Positions 8,245 through 16,972 of a stretch of 64,000 nucleotides of DNA are shown piece by piece. Made by a program: the position numbers and the translations under genes. The notes beneath the pieces were generated by a model that did no database searches, was not told where the DNA came from, and worked only from the letters and a program-made list of their open reading frames with translations. Location: positions 1,054,001 to 1,118,000 of the forward strand of contig NZ_JAPDUG010000002.1 in the NCBI RefSeq assembly GCF_026015885.1, written 5' to 3'. The stretch comes from Halocynthiibacter sp. SDUM655004. GTDB taxonomy: Bacteria > Pseudomonadota > Alphaproteobacteria > Rhodobacterales > Rhodobacteraceae. Every line of letters starts with the position of its first letter. Position 1 is the first letter of the stretch.

Positions 8245-8727
8245 ATGAATTTTAAACTTACCCTTTTGGCCGGAGCCGTTGCACTCGGAACACTTGGTTC
8301 CGCTGCGATTGGCGATTCCCACGATGAAAAAGCCTTGCTGGCAGCGGTTGAAGCCCGCCAAGCCGTAATGAAGCTCTATGCATTCAATGTCGGACAACTC
8401 GCCGCGATGGCGAAAGGCGAAGTCGAATATGATGCCGACGCTGCTACAGCGGCCGCGTCCAACCTCGCCGCACTTTCCGCTCTTGATCAATCCAAACTCT
8501 GGCCTCCAGGTTCGGATACAGAAGCGCTCGGAGACAAAACCGCTGCACTTCCGGCAATCTGGCAAGCTGACAGCATGGCGATGAAGCACGGTATGGATCT
8601 TGCCAATGCATCTGCTGCACTGGCCGAGTCTGCCGGTGATGGGCTTGATGCGATGCGCGCAGCGTTCGGTGAAGCAGGCAAAACCTGCAACGCATGTCAC
8701 AAAGACTATCGCCAGCGCCGCAACTAG
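8245..8727 (+). CDS. Cytochrome c' (c-prime)
   Basis: 160-residue periplasmic haem protein. A signal peptide occupies about residues 1-22, and the single haem-binding motif is near the C-terminus (C148-NA-C151-H152, in TCNACHKDYRQRR). This C-terminal placement on a predicted four-helix bundle defines cytochrome c'. The start has a strong GGAGG site. Cytochromes c' bind NO and CO and are linked to nitric oxide resistance in proteobacteria. It precedes a dihaem cytochrome c by 69 bases, so the two are probably cotranscribed. Confidence 0.93.
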   Translation: MNFKLTLLAGAVALGTLGSAAIGDSHDEKALLAAVEARQAVMKLYAFNVGQLAAMAKGEVEYDADAATAAASNLAALSALDQSKLWPPGSDTEALGDKTAALPAIWQADSMAMKHGMDLANASAALAESAGDGLDAMRAAFGEAGKTCNACHKDYRQRRN

Positions 8728-8796
8728 GCTTAACATTCAGGACAAATTATCGGGGCGGAACATGGTTCTGCCCCTTTACTGCGTGGAGGGAAGGTT

Positions 8797-9672
8797 ATGA
8801 AGTTCCTACGGTTTCTGCTGCTTCTTGGCGTCATTGGCCTTGCCTTGGCATGGTTTCTAACGCGGCCGCAAACCCTCCCAGAAGACTACCTCGCAGGACT
8901 TGAACCCAACACAGAACACGGCGAAACGGTGTTCTGGGCCGCTGGCTGTGCGTCCTGTCACGCTGCGCCCAAATCAACAGGAGACGACAAGCTTGTCCTG
9001 AGTGGAGGGTACAGAATCGAGAGCGATTTTGGCACATTTGTTGCGCCCAATATCTCGCCAAGCGAAGCAGGAATCGCCGGTTGGTCCGCACTCGACTTGG
9101 CCAACGCACTCAAGGAAGGCGTCTCTCCAGACGGCAAGCATCTCTATCCATCATTCCCCTATACAACCTACGTCAACATGACTCCGCAGGACATCGTAGA
9201 CCTTAAGTCGTTCCTCGATACGCTGCCGCCGTCTGATGAGGAAAGTGCGCCGCACGAACTCGGCTTTCCATTCAACATGCGCCGCGGGCTCGGACTGTGG
9301 AAAATGGTGAACCTCAATGAAGGCTGGGTGCTTGAAATCGCCGAAACCCCACAAATCGAGCGTGGGCGCTATCTGGTCGAAGCGCTTGGCCATTGCGCTG
9401 AATGCCATACACCCCGCGACATTACGGGCGGATTGGATCATGCAAACTGGATGGGGGGCGCGCCGAACCCGTCTGGCAAAGGCAACATTCCGGCCATAGC
9501 GCCTGACAAGCTCGACTGGAGCGCACCCGATATCGCCTATTACCTAGAGACAGGCTTCACGCCGGAGTTCGATAGCGCAGGCGGTGCGATGGCAAGTGTC
9601 GTCGAAGGTCTTGCAAAAATCTCGCCAGAAGACAGGGAAGCAATTGCCGCTTATCTAAAAGCTCTACCATAA
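8797..9672 (+). CDS. Dihaem c-type cytochrome, membrane-anchored
   Basis: 291 residues with an N-terminal membrane segment (residues about 5-22) that is either an anchor or an uncleaved signal. There are two haem sites: C51-AS-C54-H55 and C200-AE-C203-H204. Each sits in a class I cytochrome c domain; the first has IESDFGTFVAPNISPSEAGI with conserved PNI and the later sixth-ligand region with methionine, the second has PNPSGKGNIPAIAP. The layout matches the dihaem partner cytochromes found beside cytochrome c' or cytochrome b genes in Rhodobacterales. It starts after GGAGGGAAGG. A role in periplasmic electron transfer to or from cytochrome c' is inferred from the shared operon. Confidence 0.85.
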   Translation: MKFLRFLLLLGVIGLALAWFLTRPQTLPEDYLAGLEPNTEHGETVFWAAGCASCHAAPKSTGDDKLVLSGGYRIESDFGTFVAPNISPSEAGIAGWSALDLANALKEGVSPDGKHLYPSFPYTTYVNMTPQDIVDLKSFLDTLPPSDEESAPHELGFPFNMRRGLGLWKMVNLNEGWVLEIAETPQIERGRYLVEALGHCAECHTPRDITGGLDHANWMGGAPNPSGKGNIPAIAPDKLDWSAPDIAYYLETGFTPEFDSAGGAMASVVEGLAKISPEDREAIAAYLKALP

Positions 9673-9698
9673 CTTTTAGCGGCAACTGAAAAGCAGGC

Positions 9699-10409
9699 CT
9701 ACCCGAGAAGTGCGGTTAGGCTGCTTCCCGCAAACTTCAAGCCAAGCACAACGGTGGCGATACCAACCACCGCACGAATGCCGTTAAATGAAATGCTGCT
9801 ACGCTCTTTCACTGCATGAAGCGGGAAGGAAATCGCCTTGGAAATCAGCATCATCCCGGCAATCGAGCCAATACCGAAGCAGAGCACATAGGGAACAATT
9901 GCCCATTTCTGGTCCACAACTTCCTGCGCATAAATCAACAACGCCGCGGAGCCAGCAAGCCCGTGCATCAGCCCGATCCCCAACGCCCGAGGCGAAACAC
10001 CGGCCTTATGAGCGTGATTGTGATCGGAATGCGAATGCTCAACAGCATCGTCTTTGTGCGAATGAAAATGTGCGTGGCGCTCGCCGTCTTCGTGGCTGTG
10101 TACATGCATATGCACCTTTTCCTTGCGGAGGCGATACACAAGAGAGCCACCGAGATAACACAGCATCAAGCCAACGATACCTTCAAGCGCAGCCTCGGTT
10201 GTATGGCTGATGTTTCCACCAAACAGAAACACAGGCACAACCACCAGAAACAGAGTCACAGTGTGGCCCATGCCCCAGCTATAGGCTTGCTTCAACGTAT
10301 CCTTAAGCGACCGTTTCCGAACCGAAAAACTGGCAACCGCCGCGAGGTGATCCGCCTCAAGAGCGTGCGTCATGCCAATGAAAAAGCCAAGGAGGAGAGT
10401 AAAGGTCAC
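9699..10409 (-). CDS. Nickel/cobalt-type membrane transporter (UreH/NicO-like) with His-rich loop
   Basis: 236-residue inner-membrane protein starting at GTG, with about six hydrophobic segments. The first holds the NiCoT-like motif FFIGMTHALEADHLAAVASF (H-x4-D-H), and a later one GIGLMHGLAGSAALL. Between them is a cytoplasmic loop (about residues 98-135) very rich in His, Asp and Glu, as expected of a metal-binding segment. The family includes UreH/HupE-related and RcnA-like proteins, so the direction of transport cannot be told from sequence. It converges on the dihaem cytochrome gene with 26 bases between stops and has no metal-enzyme genes beside it. Confidence 0.8.
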   Translation of the reverse strand: MTFTLLLGFFIGMTHALEADHLAAVASFSVRKRSLKDTLKQAYSWGMGHTVTLFLVVVPVFLFGGNISHTTEAALEGIVGLMLCYLGGSLVYRLRKEKVHMHVHSHEDGERHAHFHSHKDDAVEHSHSDHNHAHKAGVSPRALGIGLMHGLAGSAALLIYAQEVVDQKWAIVPYVLCFGIGSIAGMMLISKAISFPLHAVKERSSISFNGIRAVVGIATVVLGLKFAGSSLTALLG

Positions 10410-10609
10410 GAAAACACCGCCACATAGAATGGAATACCCCTACGGGCATTTCTGCGGGTGGTAGCACTGGTCTGCGCAAAACCCAAGAACCGATTGCTCA
10501 CGAACCCCGTTCCCTCACCGAGAGTTTAAGAGTGATCACTTTGCAATCGGCCCTGTCGTAAATTTCATCAGAACGGAGTATCGTGAGGTACGAAGCAAAG
10601 GATACGAAC

Positions 10610-11167
10610 ATGCCGACAGACCTCATAAACCGCGACACCTCATTCCTCGTTGTGGTTGACCTGCAAGAACGGCTCGCACCAGCAATCGCGGAATTCGATC
10701 GCGTTCTCGCCTCGGCCATGGCGTTGGTTCAGGCGGCCGAAGTTATGGGCGTACCTGTGATTTTTACCGAGCATTGCGCCGCTAAGGTTGGCCCAACGGT
10801 TCCAACACTGCTAGAGGCGGCCCCCAGTGCACCCGTTCTTCACAAAACTCATTTCGGTACACTTGAAGAAATGGAGCACCAGAAAACCTTTGCGGAATTT
10901 AGCGGCCGGCGCCCCATAGTCTGCGGCACGGAAACTCATGTTTGTGTTCTGCAAACGCTTTTCGGCTTTCTGCAGCACGGATTTTCACCGCTTTTGGCCA
11001 CGGATGCCTGCGGTTCGCGGCGCGAAGCCGATAAGGCAACAGGCATTGCGCGCATGGTAAACGCAGGAGCCGAAGCCGTCACCACAGAGATGGTCATCTT
11101 CGAGTGGCTGCGCCGCGCAGACAACGACCTTTTCCGTAAAGTGCACCCAATCATCAAGGCGCTCTGA
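10610..11167 (+). CDS. Isochorismatase-family cysteine hydrolase
   Basis: 185-residue hydrolase. The catalytic triad pattern of the family is visible: Asp in FLVVVDLQERL (about residue 17), Lys in PVLHKTHFG (about 83) and Cys in TETHVCVLQTLFGF (about 118). The ATG at 10610 follows AAAGGA at 7 bases; a GTG at 10583 also has a GGAG site and would add nine residues, so the start is not fully settled. Family members act as amidases, nicotinamidases or isochorismatases. No neighbour fixes the substrate. An imperfect 11-bp hairpin 35 bases after the stop may end the transcript. Confidence 0.85.
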   Translation: MPTDLINRDTSFLVVVDLQERLAPAIAEFDRVLASAMALVQAAEVMGVPVIFTEHCAAKVGPTVPTLLEAAPSAPVLHKTHFGTLEEMEHQKTFAEFSGRRPIVCGTETHVCVLQTLFGFLQHGFSPLLATDACGSRREADKATGIARMVNAGAEAVTTEMVIFEWLRRADNDLFRKVHPIIKAL

Positions 11168-11201
11168 AACGCGCTCCATGCCCTGCTGACTACGCACCTC
11201 G

Positions 11202-11236
11202 CCTGTTTCAGAGTTGCTATACAATTCTGAGACAGG
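11202..11236 (+). terminator. Hairpin after the isochorismatase-like gene; rest of the 389-base gap is featureless
   Basis: CCTGTTTCAGA and TCTGAGACAGG pair over 11 bases with one G-T wobble around a 13-base loop. The hairpin is strong but followed only by TTTCGG, so an intrinsic terminator is possible, not certain. The remaining sequence up to 11556 is AT-richer than the housekeeping genes and shows no reading frame or repeat that I can support. Confidence 0.45.
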
Positions 11237-11556
11237 TTTCGGTTAGAGCACTCGCCCCCGTGAATTCAACACGTGGTTCTACTATTGACCCATTGGTTGC
11301 TTCAGATTCTTTGACCGGTCGTTCGGCGTGCTTTTCAAAAGGTACGCAATTTACATCGCCAATAATGCGGTAGTGTAACGCTGCTGAAGTCAGTGTATTC
11401 GTTCAGTTACCATGAACACGCTCAACTGTACTTCTCGGCGTTGGAGCACTTTGGATTGAGACCGAAGAAACCGAGAATTCGGCAGCGGCAAAACGGCAAC
11501 CCCGATAATCGGTAAGAACAGTAAATTTGAGACTGCTAGCGCCCAATACCATTTCC

Positions 11557-12756
11557 TCACGACTCAACCGCTGACGGGCAATTCAAATGCGCCGGATCAA
11601 ATTCTGTGGCGTTAACAAATTCAGAAGTGGCTACTGGTGAATACCCGAGGCTGCTCGCGAGTGCGTTTGAAATTTCACGCGCCGTTAGGAAATAGGCGTA
11701 CTCTGTAAAATGCGCATCCGGCCAGCCATAGATCCGCTCAAGAGCCTTGCCCTTGTCAAACTCAGCCTGAAGCATGGGCAGAATATGCACCACTGGTGGC
11801 AAACCATGCCCTTCAGCAAAATCATCTAGCGCGGCTTCCATGTGATCCGTGACTTCAACCGCAAACTCTTGCTGCCAGACGGGAAATCTCTCGCTGTCGA
11901 AGTATTCACGGCTTGGAATTGTTACGAGTTGCAACTTCTTCCCCACGGAATCCGTATAGGCTTTGAACTCGGAAACAGATGTCACCAACTGATCAGAGAG
12001 TTCGCGAGCAGTTGGAAGAGAAGCAGCGTTTGGGGCTACGGCATCTTTGTTTTTGAGGTTGCGATACGACTTAAGAAATACATCCCCGACAGCCGATTTA
12101 TCTAATATCGCCGCAAACTTAATCTTCATTTTCGTGGCGTAAGAAAGCCCTCGTTGCTGCTGCAGCTCATACAGCTCTTTTGCGCGCGCAAGGCGGCTTT
12201 CAAAACCGAGATCATTCTGTGCATCGTTCCCTAAATACAGAACCAGAATAACCAAGTCATGCTCGATCGTTGATGAATTTGCCTGATATGTCTTGAGGTA
12301 CTGTTTGGGTCCGTGACCACCAATACCAAAATTATGAAACTCTGTATCTGGGTACCATCTATTTAGTACTGCGGGGATTGTCTCGGTATCATCGGCAAGT
12401 GTCCCGCGAACGAAGGAATCTCCGACAACGATAACACCGTTCTCTTTTGCCTCCGTGCTGCCAGCAATGCGAAATCCATTTTCGTCGTAGGTATGCAAGG
12501 CGACGGACTGGTTTCGAAACTCGAAATACTGTTGATTTTCGTATTCTCGACTTACCACTTCTGGGTCGAACTTCTGGTGATCCTTAGGTCCATAACAAAA
12601 GTGATGCTCAAAGTCGTGAAGCGGCAATCCAGCAATCTTTCGAGATTCTACAGCCTCGACATTCCAACTTTGATAAAAACGAAATGCAACTTCGATAATC
12701 GCTATCGTAACAAAAGATGTAATGCAGATTAGTGCAATATTCTTAAGCCAATTCAT
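11557..12756 (-). CDS. SGNH/GDSL-type hydrolase, membrane-anchored
   Basis: 399 residues from the ATG at 12756, which has GAGG 6 bases upstream; an earlier TTG would add nine residues. One N-terminal membrane segment (residues about 4-22) anchors a periplasmic domain. SGNH blocks are visible: VIVVGDSFVRG (catalytic Ser), FHNFGIGGHGPKQY (Gly block), VLYLGNDAQND (Asn block) and a late DAHFTEYAY carrying the Asp-x2-His pair. Members of this fold are esterases or acyl transferases acting on polysaccharides. It is divergent from another SGNH protein and close to carbamoyltransferase genes, which suggests glycan tailoring. Substrate unknown. Confidence 0.78.
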   Translation of the reverse strand: MNWLKNIALICITSFVTIAIIEVAFRFYQSWNVEAVESRKIAGLPLHDFEHHFCYGPKDHQKFDPEVVSREYENQQYFEFRNQSVALHTYDENGFRIAGSTEAKENGVIVVGDSFVRGTLADDTETIPAVLNRWYPDTEFHNFGIGGHGPKQYLKTYQANSSTIEHDLVILVLYLGNDAQNDLGFESRLARAKELYELQQQRGLSYATKMKIKFAAILDKSAVGDVFLKSYRNLKNKDAVAPNAASLPTARELSDQLVTSVSEFKAYTDSVGKKLQLVTIPSREYFDSERFPVWQQEFAVEVTDHMEAALDDFAEGHGLPPVVHILPMLQAEFDKGKALERIYGWPDAHFTEYAYFLTAREISNALASSLGYSPVATSEFVNATEFDPAHLNCPSAVES

Positions 12757-12962
12757 TGCAGCCCTCGTGTATGCATTAAGCAATGTAGCGCGACACTTGA
12801 ATTTATCAAAGAAATTTCTAGTAAATCGCTGCGCTCCGCCAGAACTCAGAGCATGAAAATCGCAGTATCGATACGCAGAGAAACATTGAGATTACAGCGA
12901 CTTGGAGCTGAAAATGCCAGAACCAACAAAGCCACAAAACTGTATTTTTCTCAGAATGATAA

Positions 12963-12984
12963 TGATTGAAAACACATTCAATCA
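12963..12984. repeat. 8-bp perfect inverted repeat in the 394-base gap between divergent SGNH genes
   Basis: TGATTGAA and TTCAATCA flank a 6-base spacer. Just upstream lies GATAATGAT, which resembles half of a Fur-type box. The location between two divergent genes makes a regulatory site possible. The rest of 12757-13150 is AT-rich. A 75-codon frame at 12902 lacks a ribosome site and is probably not a gene. Confidence 0.4.
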
Positions 12985-13150
12985 AGCGTGCGCAATGGCC
13001 GCAAATGTAGGCACCAATAATGCACATTCGGCTAATCTGGCCGCCTTAGAAAGGCCATTGCGAAACACAAGATCCACACAAGATTTTGCGTTTTGGCCAA
13101 TTGGGTATATCAATATGAAATTCAAGTAAGTGATTAGTAGGTTGAGCATT

Positions 13151-14491
13151 ATGACTCACGTCCCAGAAAACACCTCTGGCTCAGCCCTGCCAGGCCGAAT
13201 AGGGATGCTAATCTGCTTACTGCTCGCAGGCTACTTCTTCGCTTACGCTGCCTACGCATTAGTTAACGCAGATGTTTACCTAACCGATCTCGCACGCATT
13301 TTGCGCTATTGTGCCGTTCCCGGCTTCTTTGCAATTTTCTTACTCTTAGCAGCTTTTATGTTTTCGCCGAACAGCCGGCTCGCCATTGGCGTTTTCTTTT
13401 TAAGCATAATCTCGGCCTTGTTCGCCTTCGAAGCCCTGCTGACAATGCGAACAATCAAGGGCGTCTATAACCTCGTCGGGTACATGGGTGAAAACGGCGA
13501 AACGCCTGAAAGCGTCAAGAAAGGTCTCCCTCCGGCCTATACAACGAAAGCAATCAATCGCGTACTTGGCGTTGAGAGACTGCAAGATGCGATGCTTGGT
13601 GGCGTTCCGTTTGAGCAAGTTATGTTGTGCAGCAATGGGCACCAACCGATTACTTATTCCGCTGATCGTTATGGCTTTAACAATCCCGATACCATCTACG
13701 AAAACGCGATCGACGTCATGGTGATTGGGGACTCTTTTATAGAGGGCATTTGCCTACCGCCAGGTGACGATATCGTTGGCCAGCTTAGGCAACATATTCC
13801 CGCATCCGCGAGCTTTGGTTCGCGAGGTACCGGTCCTTTGTTTCACCTTGCCGTCTTGGGACGATATGGAAGGGAACTCAAACCACCACATACCATTTTC
13901 GCGTTTTTTGAGGGCAACGATTGGGAAAACCTGAAACGGGAAAAGACATTCCCGTATTTAAAAGAAGCGCTAGATGCCGATTCAGATTTCGGAGAAACTC
14001 AACTCAGCCCTCAAATGCAAGAGGCCGCCAATAGCGTTATCGAAAGATGGTGGGCCGAAACAACGGGCGGAACAGCAGAAGTCCTGAGCCGCAATTCCGT
14101 TTTGCGGAACTTTCTTGCACTTCAGAAGACAGCGGGACAGCTGGGAATTCACTACCCGAGGGCCGCGACAGAACAACCTATCTACAACGAAATTATTAAG
14201 GCCGCGAAGGGACTGGTTAACGAATGGGACGGAGAGCTTTCAATTCTGTATATCCCGGCGGCCGATCGCTATGCTGGGCTTTTTGACAGCGGCTTTGCCT
14301 TTAACCAACACAAGCTCGTAAGCATCGCTGCCGAAGAGGCTGGCGTGCCAGTCATTGATCTCTCCGAAGTCTTCAAAGCGACCGAAGATCCCTTCAGCCT
14401 CTACGCTCTGGATTCCCACTTCAGTAGAGCGGGGGCTTCGCTTGGAGCAAAAACTGTTGCAGAGTACTTAACAACGGAACGAACCAAATAG
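13151..14491 (+). CDS. SGNH-hydrolase-like membrane protein
   Basis: 446 residues from ATG 13151; a GTG at 13130 would add seven. Three hydrophobic segments (about residues 18-42, 53-73 and 78-98) precede a soluble domain with SGNH-type blocks: VMVIGDSFIEG (Ser), FGSRGTGPLFHLA (Gly), FAFFEGNDWENL (Asn) and YALDSHFSRAGASLG (Asp-x-His). The protein therefore looks like a membrane-embedded cousin of the divergent SGNH enzyme. It is the first gene of a run leading into the SxtJ-like, SxtK-like and carbamoyltransferase genes, spaced 32 bases from the next one. An O-acyl or related modification of the same product that is carbamoylated is a reasonable guess. Confidence 0.7.
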   Translation: MTHVPENTSGSALPGRIGMLICLLLAGYFFAYAAYALVNADVYLTDLARILRYCAVPGFFAIFLLLAAFMFSPNSRLAIGVFFLSIISALFAFEALLTMRTIKGVYNLVGYMGENGETPESVKKGLPPAYTTKAINRVLGVERLQDAMLGGVPFEQVMLCSNGHQPITYSADRYGFNNPDTIYENAIDVMVIGDSFIEGICLPPGDDIVGQLRQHIPASASFGSRGTGPLFHLAVLGRYGRELKPPHTIFAFFEGNDWENLKREKTFPYLKEALDADSDFGETQLSPQMQEAANSVIERWWAETTGGTAEVLSRNSVLRNFLALQKTAGQLGIHYPRAATEQPIYNEIIKAAKGLVNEWDGELSILYIPAADRYAGLFDSGFAFNQHKLVSIAAEEAGVPVIDLSEVFKATEDPFSLYALDSHFSRAGASLGAKTVAEYLTTERTK

Positions 14492-14523
14492 AATACTGAG
14501 TTATTAACAGCAGGTATTTATTG

Positions 14524-14961
14524 ATGAGAAAGTCCGGTCACGAAGATTATACACGCGAAGAAACCAATGAAGGCCCCTCAAACCGGAGCTTCGGCCTAAC
14601 CGTGGGCGGTATCCTACTTGGTTTGGGAGTTCTGAGGTTCCTTTGGCACGGTGAGTTCGGAACGTTTACAACCATTATGCTTCTCGCGGGCGGGCCACTC
14701 GTTCTCGCGGCATTTCTAATACCCAACCTATTGACACCATTAAACAAAGCATGGATGGCACTCGGCCTTTTGCTGAGCAAAATTGTTAGCCCGATTGTGA
14801 TGTTTCTAATCTTTTGCATCGCGTTCATTCCAACCGCAATGGTGTTGAAAATACGTGGCTATGATCCAATGAGAGCCAAAGTTGACCCAAATGCCAAGAC
14901 CCATTGGATAAAACGAGAACCTGCAGGACCAAATCCGGATGATATGATCAATCAGTTCTAG
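14524..14961 (+). CDS. SxtJ-like membrane protein
   Basis: 145 residues. After a polar N-terminus there are three hydrophobic segments (about 23-41, 47-68 and 76-105), the last containing LSKIVSPIVMFLIFCIAF. A short conserved tail follows with LKIRGYDPM and WIKREP, which I recognise from SxtJ-family proteins found beside O-carbamoyltransferase genes. The ATG is 9 bases after AGG; a TTG codon directly before it is an alternative. The next gene begins 9 bases after its stop. SxtJ proteins have no established biochemical role; the gene order makes an accessory function for the carbamoyltransferase or its membrane location likely. Confidence 0.75.
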   Translation: MRKSGHEDYTREETNEGPSNRSFGLTVGGILLGLGVLRFLWHGEFGTFTTIMLLAGGPLVLAAFLIPNLLTPLNKAWMALGLLLSKIVSPIVMFLIFCIAFIPTAMVLKIRGYDPMRAKVDPNAKTHWIKREPAGPNPDDMINQF

Positions 14962-14970
14962 GAGTATTTC

Positions 14971-15120
14971 ATGGAATTTCTGAGCGAAATTTGGAGCTAC
15001 ATGCGAACCAGAAAGAAGTTCTGGCTCCTTCCAATTCTGTTGTTTCTTGGAATTTTTGGCGGCCTAATCGTACTCACACAAGGAACGGCCGTAGCCCCAT
15101 TCATTTACACGTTATTCTAG
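14971..15120 (+). CDS. SxtK/DUF5989-like single-pass small protein
   Basis: A 49-codon gene with an excellent GGAG site 6 bases before the ATG. It starts MEFLSEIWSYMRTRKKFWLL and continues as one hydrophobic helix, ending FIYTLF. This pattern (amphipathic start, RKKFW, then one membrane segment) matches the DUF5989/SxtK family, about 50 residues long and typically placed between sxtJ-like and carbamoyltransferase genes. It lies 9 bases after the SxtJ-like gene and 9 bases before the carbamoyltransferase. It is easily missed by gene finders because of its size. Function unknown. Confidence 0.82.
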   Translation: MEFLSEIWSYMRTRKKFWLLPILLFLGIFGGLIVLTQGTAVAPFIYTLF

Positions 15121-15129
15121 GAATATCAG

Positions 15130-16968
15130 ATGCTTATACTTGGGATATCGGCTTTCTATCACGACAGCGCTGCCGCGCTGTTGAGAGATGGGAAGATCAT
15201 CGCCGCCGCTCAGGAAGAGCGGTTTACGCGCAAGAAACACGACGCCCAGTTTCCCGAAAACGCAATCTCGTATTGCCTTGAGGAAGCAGGCTGCACAATC
15301 GATCAGGTTGACCAAGTCGTGTTCTATGAAAAGCCATTCCTCAAGTTTGAGCGACTTATGGAGACATATGTTGGAAATGCCCCGCGCGGATTCCAATCTT
15401 TTCGGAGGGCGATTCCCGTTTGGATAAAGGAAAAACTGTTCCAAAAATCTTTGCTTGGCAAAGAGCTGAAGGCACTAAATGGAAACAAAAAGTGGGATGG
15501 TAAGTTATTGTTTACCGAACACCACCAATCCCACGGTGCCAGCGCATTTTTTCCTTCGCCCTTCGAAAGCGCCGCCGTTCTTACCATGGATGGCGTTGGT
15601 GAGTGGTGCACAACCTCAATCGGACACGGCAAGGGCAACAGCCTCGAAATCATCCGCGAGCTACATTTTCCGCACTCGCTCGGATTGCTCTATTCGGCGT
15701 TCACCTACTACACGGGATTTCGCGTGAATTCGGGCGAATACAAAATTATGGGCCTCGCGCCTTATGGGAATCCCAAATACGTCGATCTGATCCGAGACAA
15801 TGTCATCGACGTTAAAGAAGATGGCTCAATCTGGCTGGATCAGTCGTATTTCAACTATGCGACCGGCCTCACAATGACGTCGAAAAAGTTTCACGACTTG
15901 TTCGGCGGCCCGCCCCGTCAGCCCGAGGCAAAGCTCACCCAAAAGGAAATGGATCTCGCCGCGTCTATTCAGGTTGTAACGGAGGAGATCGTTCTGAAGC
16001 TGGCTAGAACAGCGCGAGACATTACCGGCGAGAAGAACCTATGCCTTGCTGGCGGTGTTGCGCTGAACTGTGTCGCCAACGGTAAACTGCTGCGCTCTGG
16101 TATTTTCGAGAATATCTGGATTCAACCCGCCGCTGGCGATGCTGGCGGCGCGCTCGGCGCGGCGTATGCGGCGTGGTACCAATTTCAAAAGCAGCCACGT
16201 CCAAAGCTCAACGGCGCGCGAGACTGGATGGAAGGCACCTACCTTGGCCCCAAGTTCGAAACCGAAGATACGAAGCGTCGCCTTGATGCAATTGGCGCCG
16301 AATACATCGTTCTGGATGACGACGAGCTGATTACCCGCGCCGCCGATGCACTCGCAGACCAGCGAGCGCTTGGGTGGATGCAGGGCCGCATGGAATTTGG
16401 CCCGCGCGCACTCGGGGGCCGTTCGATCCTCGGCGATCCGCGCTCACCCTCTATGCAAAAGGTGCTGAACCTAAAGGTGAAGTATCGCGAAAGCTTCCGT
16501 CCCTTCGCGCCCTCTGTCCTTCGTGAGGATGTCGGCGAGTGGTTCGAGTACGACACCGACAGCCCCTATATGCTGATGGTCGCTGACGTTGCCAAGTCGC
16601 GCCACAAAATGATGACAGACCAAGAAAACGCCCTCTTTGGTATAGAGAAACTCAACATTGCGCGCTCGGAAATTCCGGCGGTCACCCATGTTGATTACTC
16701 CGCACGTATCCAAACCGTGCACAACGATACAAATCCGCGGTACTGGAGCCTGATTTCGGCGTTCAAAGAGCGCACGGGCTGCCCTGTTGTAGTGAACACG
16801 AGCTTTAACGTGCGGGGCGAGCCGATTGTCTGTACACCGGATGACGCGTTCCGGTGTTTCATGGGCACCGAGATGGACAATCTGGCAATCGGCAACTGCT
16901 GGCTGATCAAAGAGGACCAAGACAAGTCGCTTGCTCAAAACTACGAAGAGGAATTCGAGCTAGATTGA
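15130..16968 (+). CDS. NodU/CmcH/TobZ-family carbamoyltransferase
   Basis: 612 residues, full length for the family, which transfers carbamoyl from carbamoyl phosphate via carbamoyl-AMP to a hydroxyl group. The N-terminal Kae1-like domain begins MLILGISAFYHDSAAALL and holds the metal-binding histidines in TEHHQSHGASAFF (H131, H132, H135) and the strand VLTMDGVGEW. The C-terminal domain has GRMEFGPRALGGRS near residue 418, RPFAPSVL, VDYSARIQTV and VVVNTSFNVRGEPIV. An AGGA site precedes the ATG. It is closely spaced behind the SxtJ- and SxtK-like genes, the same order as sxtI-type cassettes but reversed in sequence. The acceptor is probably a sugar or secondary metabolite; no glycosyltransferase is in the window to say which. 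Confidence 0.93.
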   Translation: MLILGISAFYHDSAAALLRDGKIIAAAQEERFTRKKHDAQFPENAISYCLEEAGCTIDQVDQVVFYEKPFLKFERLMETYVGNAPRGFQSFRRAIPVWIKEKLFQKSLLGKELKALNGNKKWDGKLLFTEHHQSHGASAFFPSPFESAAVLTMDGVGEWCTTSIGHGKGNSLEIIRELHFPHSLGLLYSAFTYYTGFRVNSGEYKIMGLAPYGNPKYVDLIRDNVIDVKEDGSIWLDQSYFNYATGLTMTSKKFHDLFGGPPRQPEAKLTQKEMDLAASIQVVTEEIVLKLARTARDITGEKNLCLAGGVALNCVANGKLLRSGIFENIWIQPAAGDAGGALGAAYAAWYQFQKQPRPKLNGARDWMEGTYLGPKFETEDTKRRLDAIGAEYIVLDDDELITRAADALADQRALGWMQGRMEFGPRALGGRSILGDPRSPSMQKVLNLKVKYRESFRPFAPSVLREDVGEWFEYDTDSPYMLMVADVAKSRHKMMTDQENALFGIEKLNIARSEIPAVTHVDYSARIQTVHNDTNPRYWSLISAFKERTGCPVVVNTSFNVRGEPIVCTPDDAFRCFMGTEMDNLAIGNCWLIKEDQDKSLAQNYEEEFELD

Positions 16969-16972
16969 TCCT

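Noticed and set aside
10021-10110. Short tandem repeat in the transporter gene
   Set aside because: It is the coding sequence of a His/Asp-rich metal-binding loop and not a DNA repeat in its own right.
12902-13129. 75-codon frame in the gap between SGNH genes
   Set aside because: No ribosome site, no recognisable fold, ends at the next gene; probably chance in AT-rich DNA.
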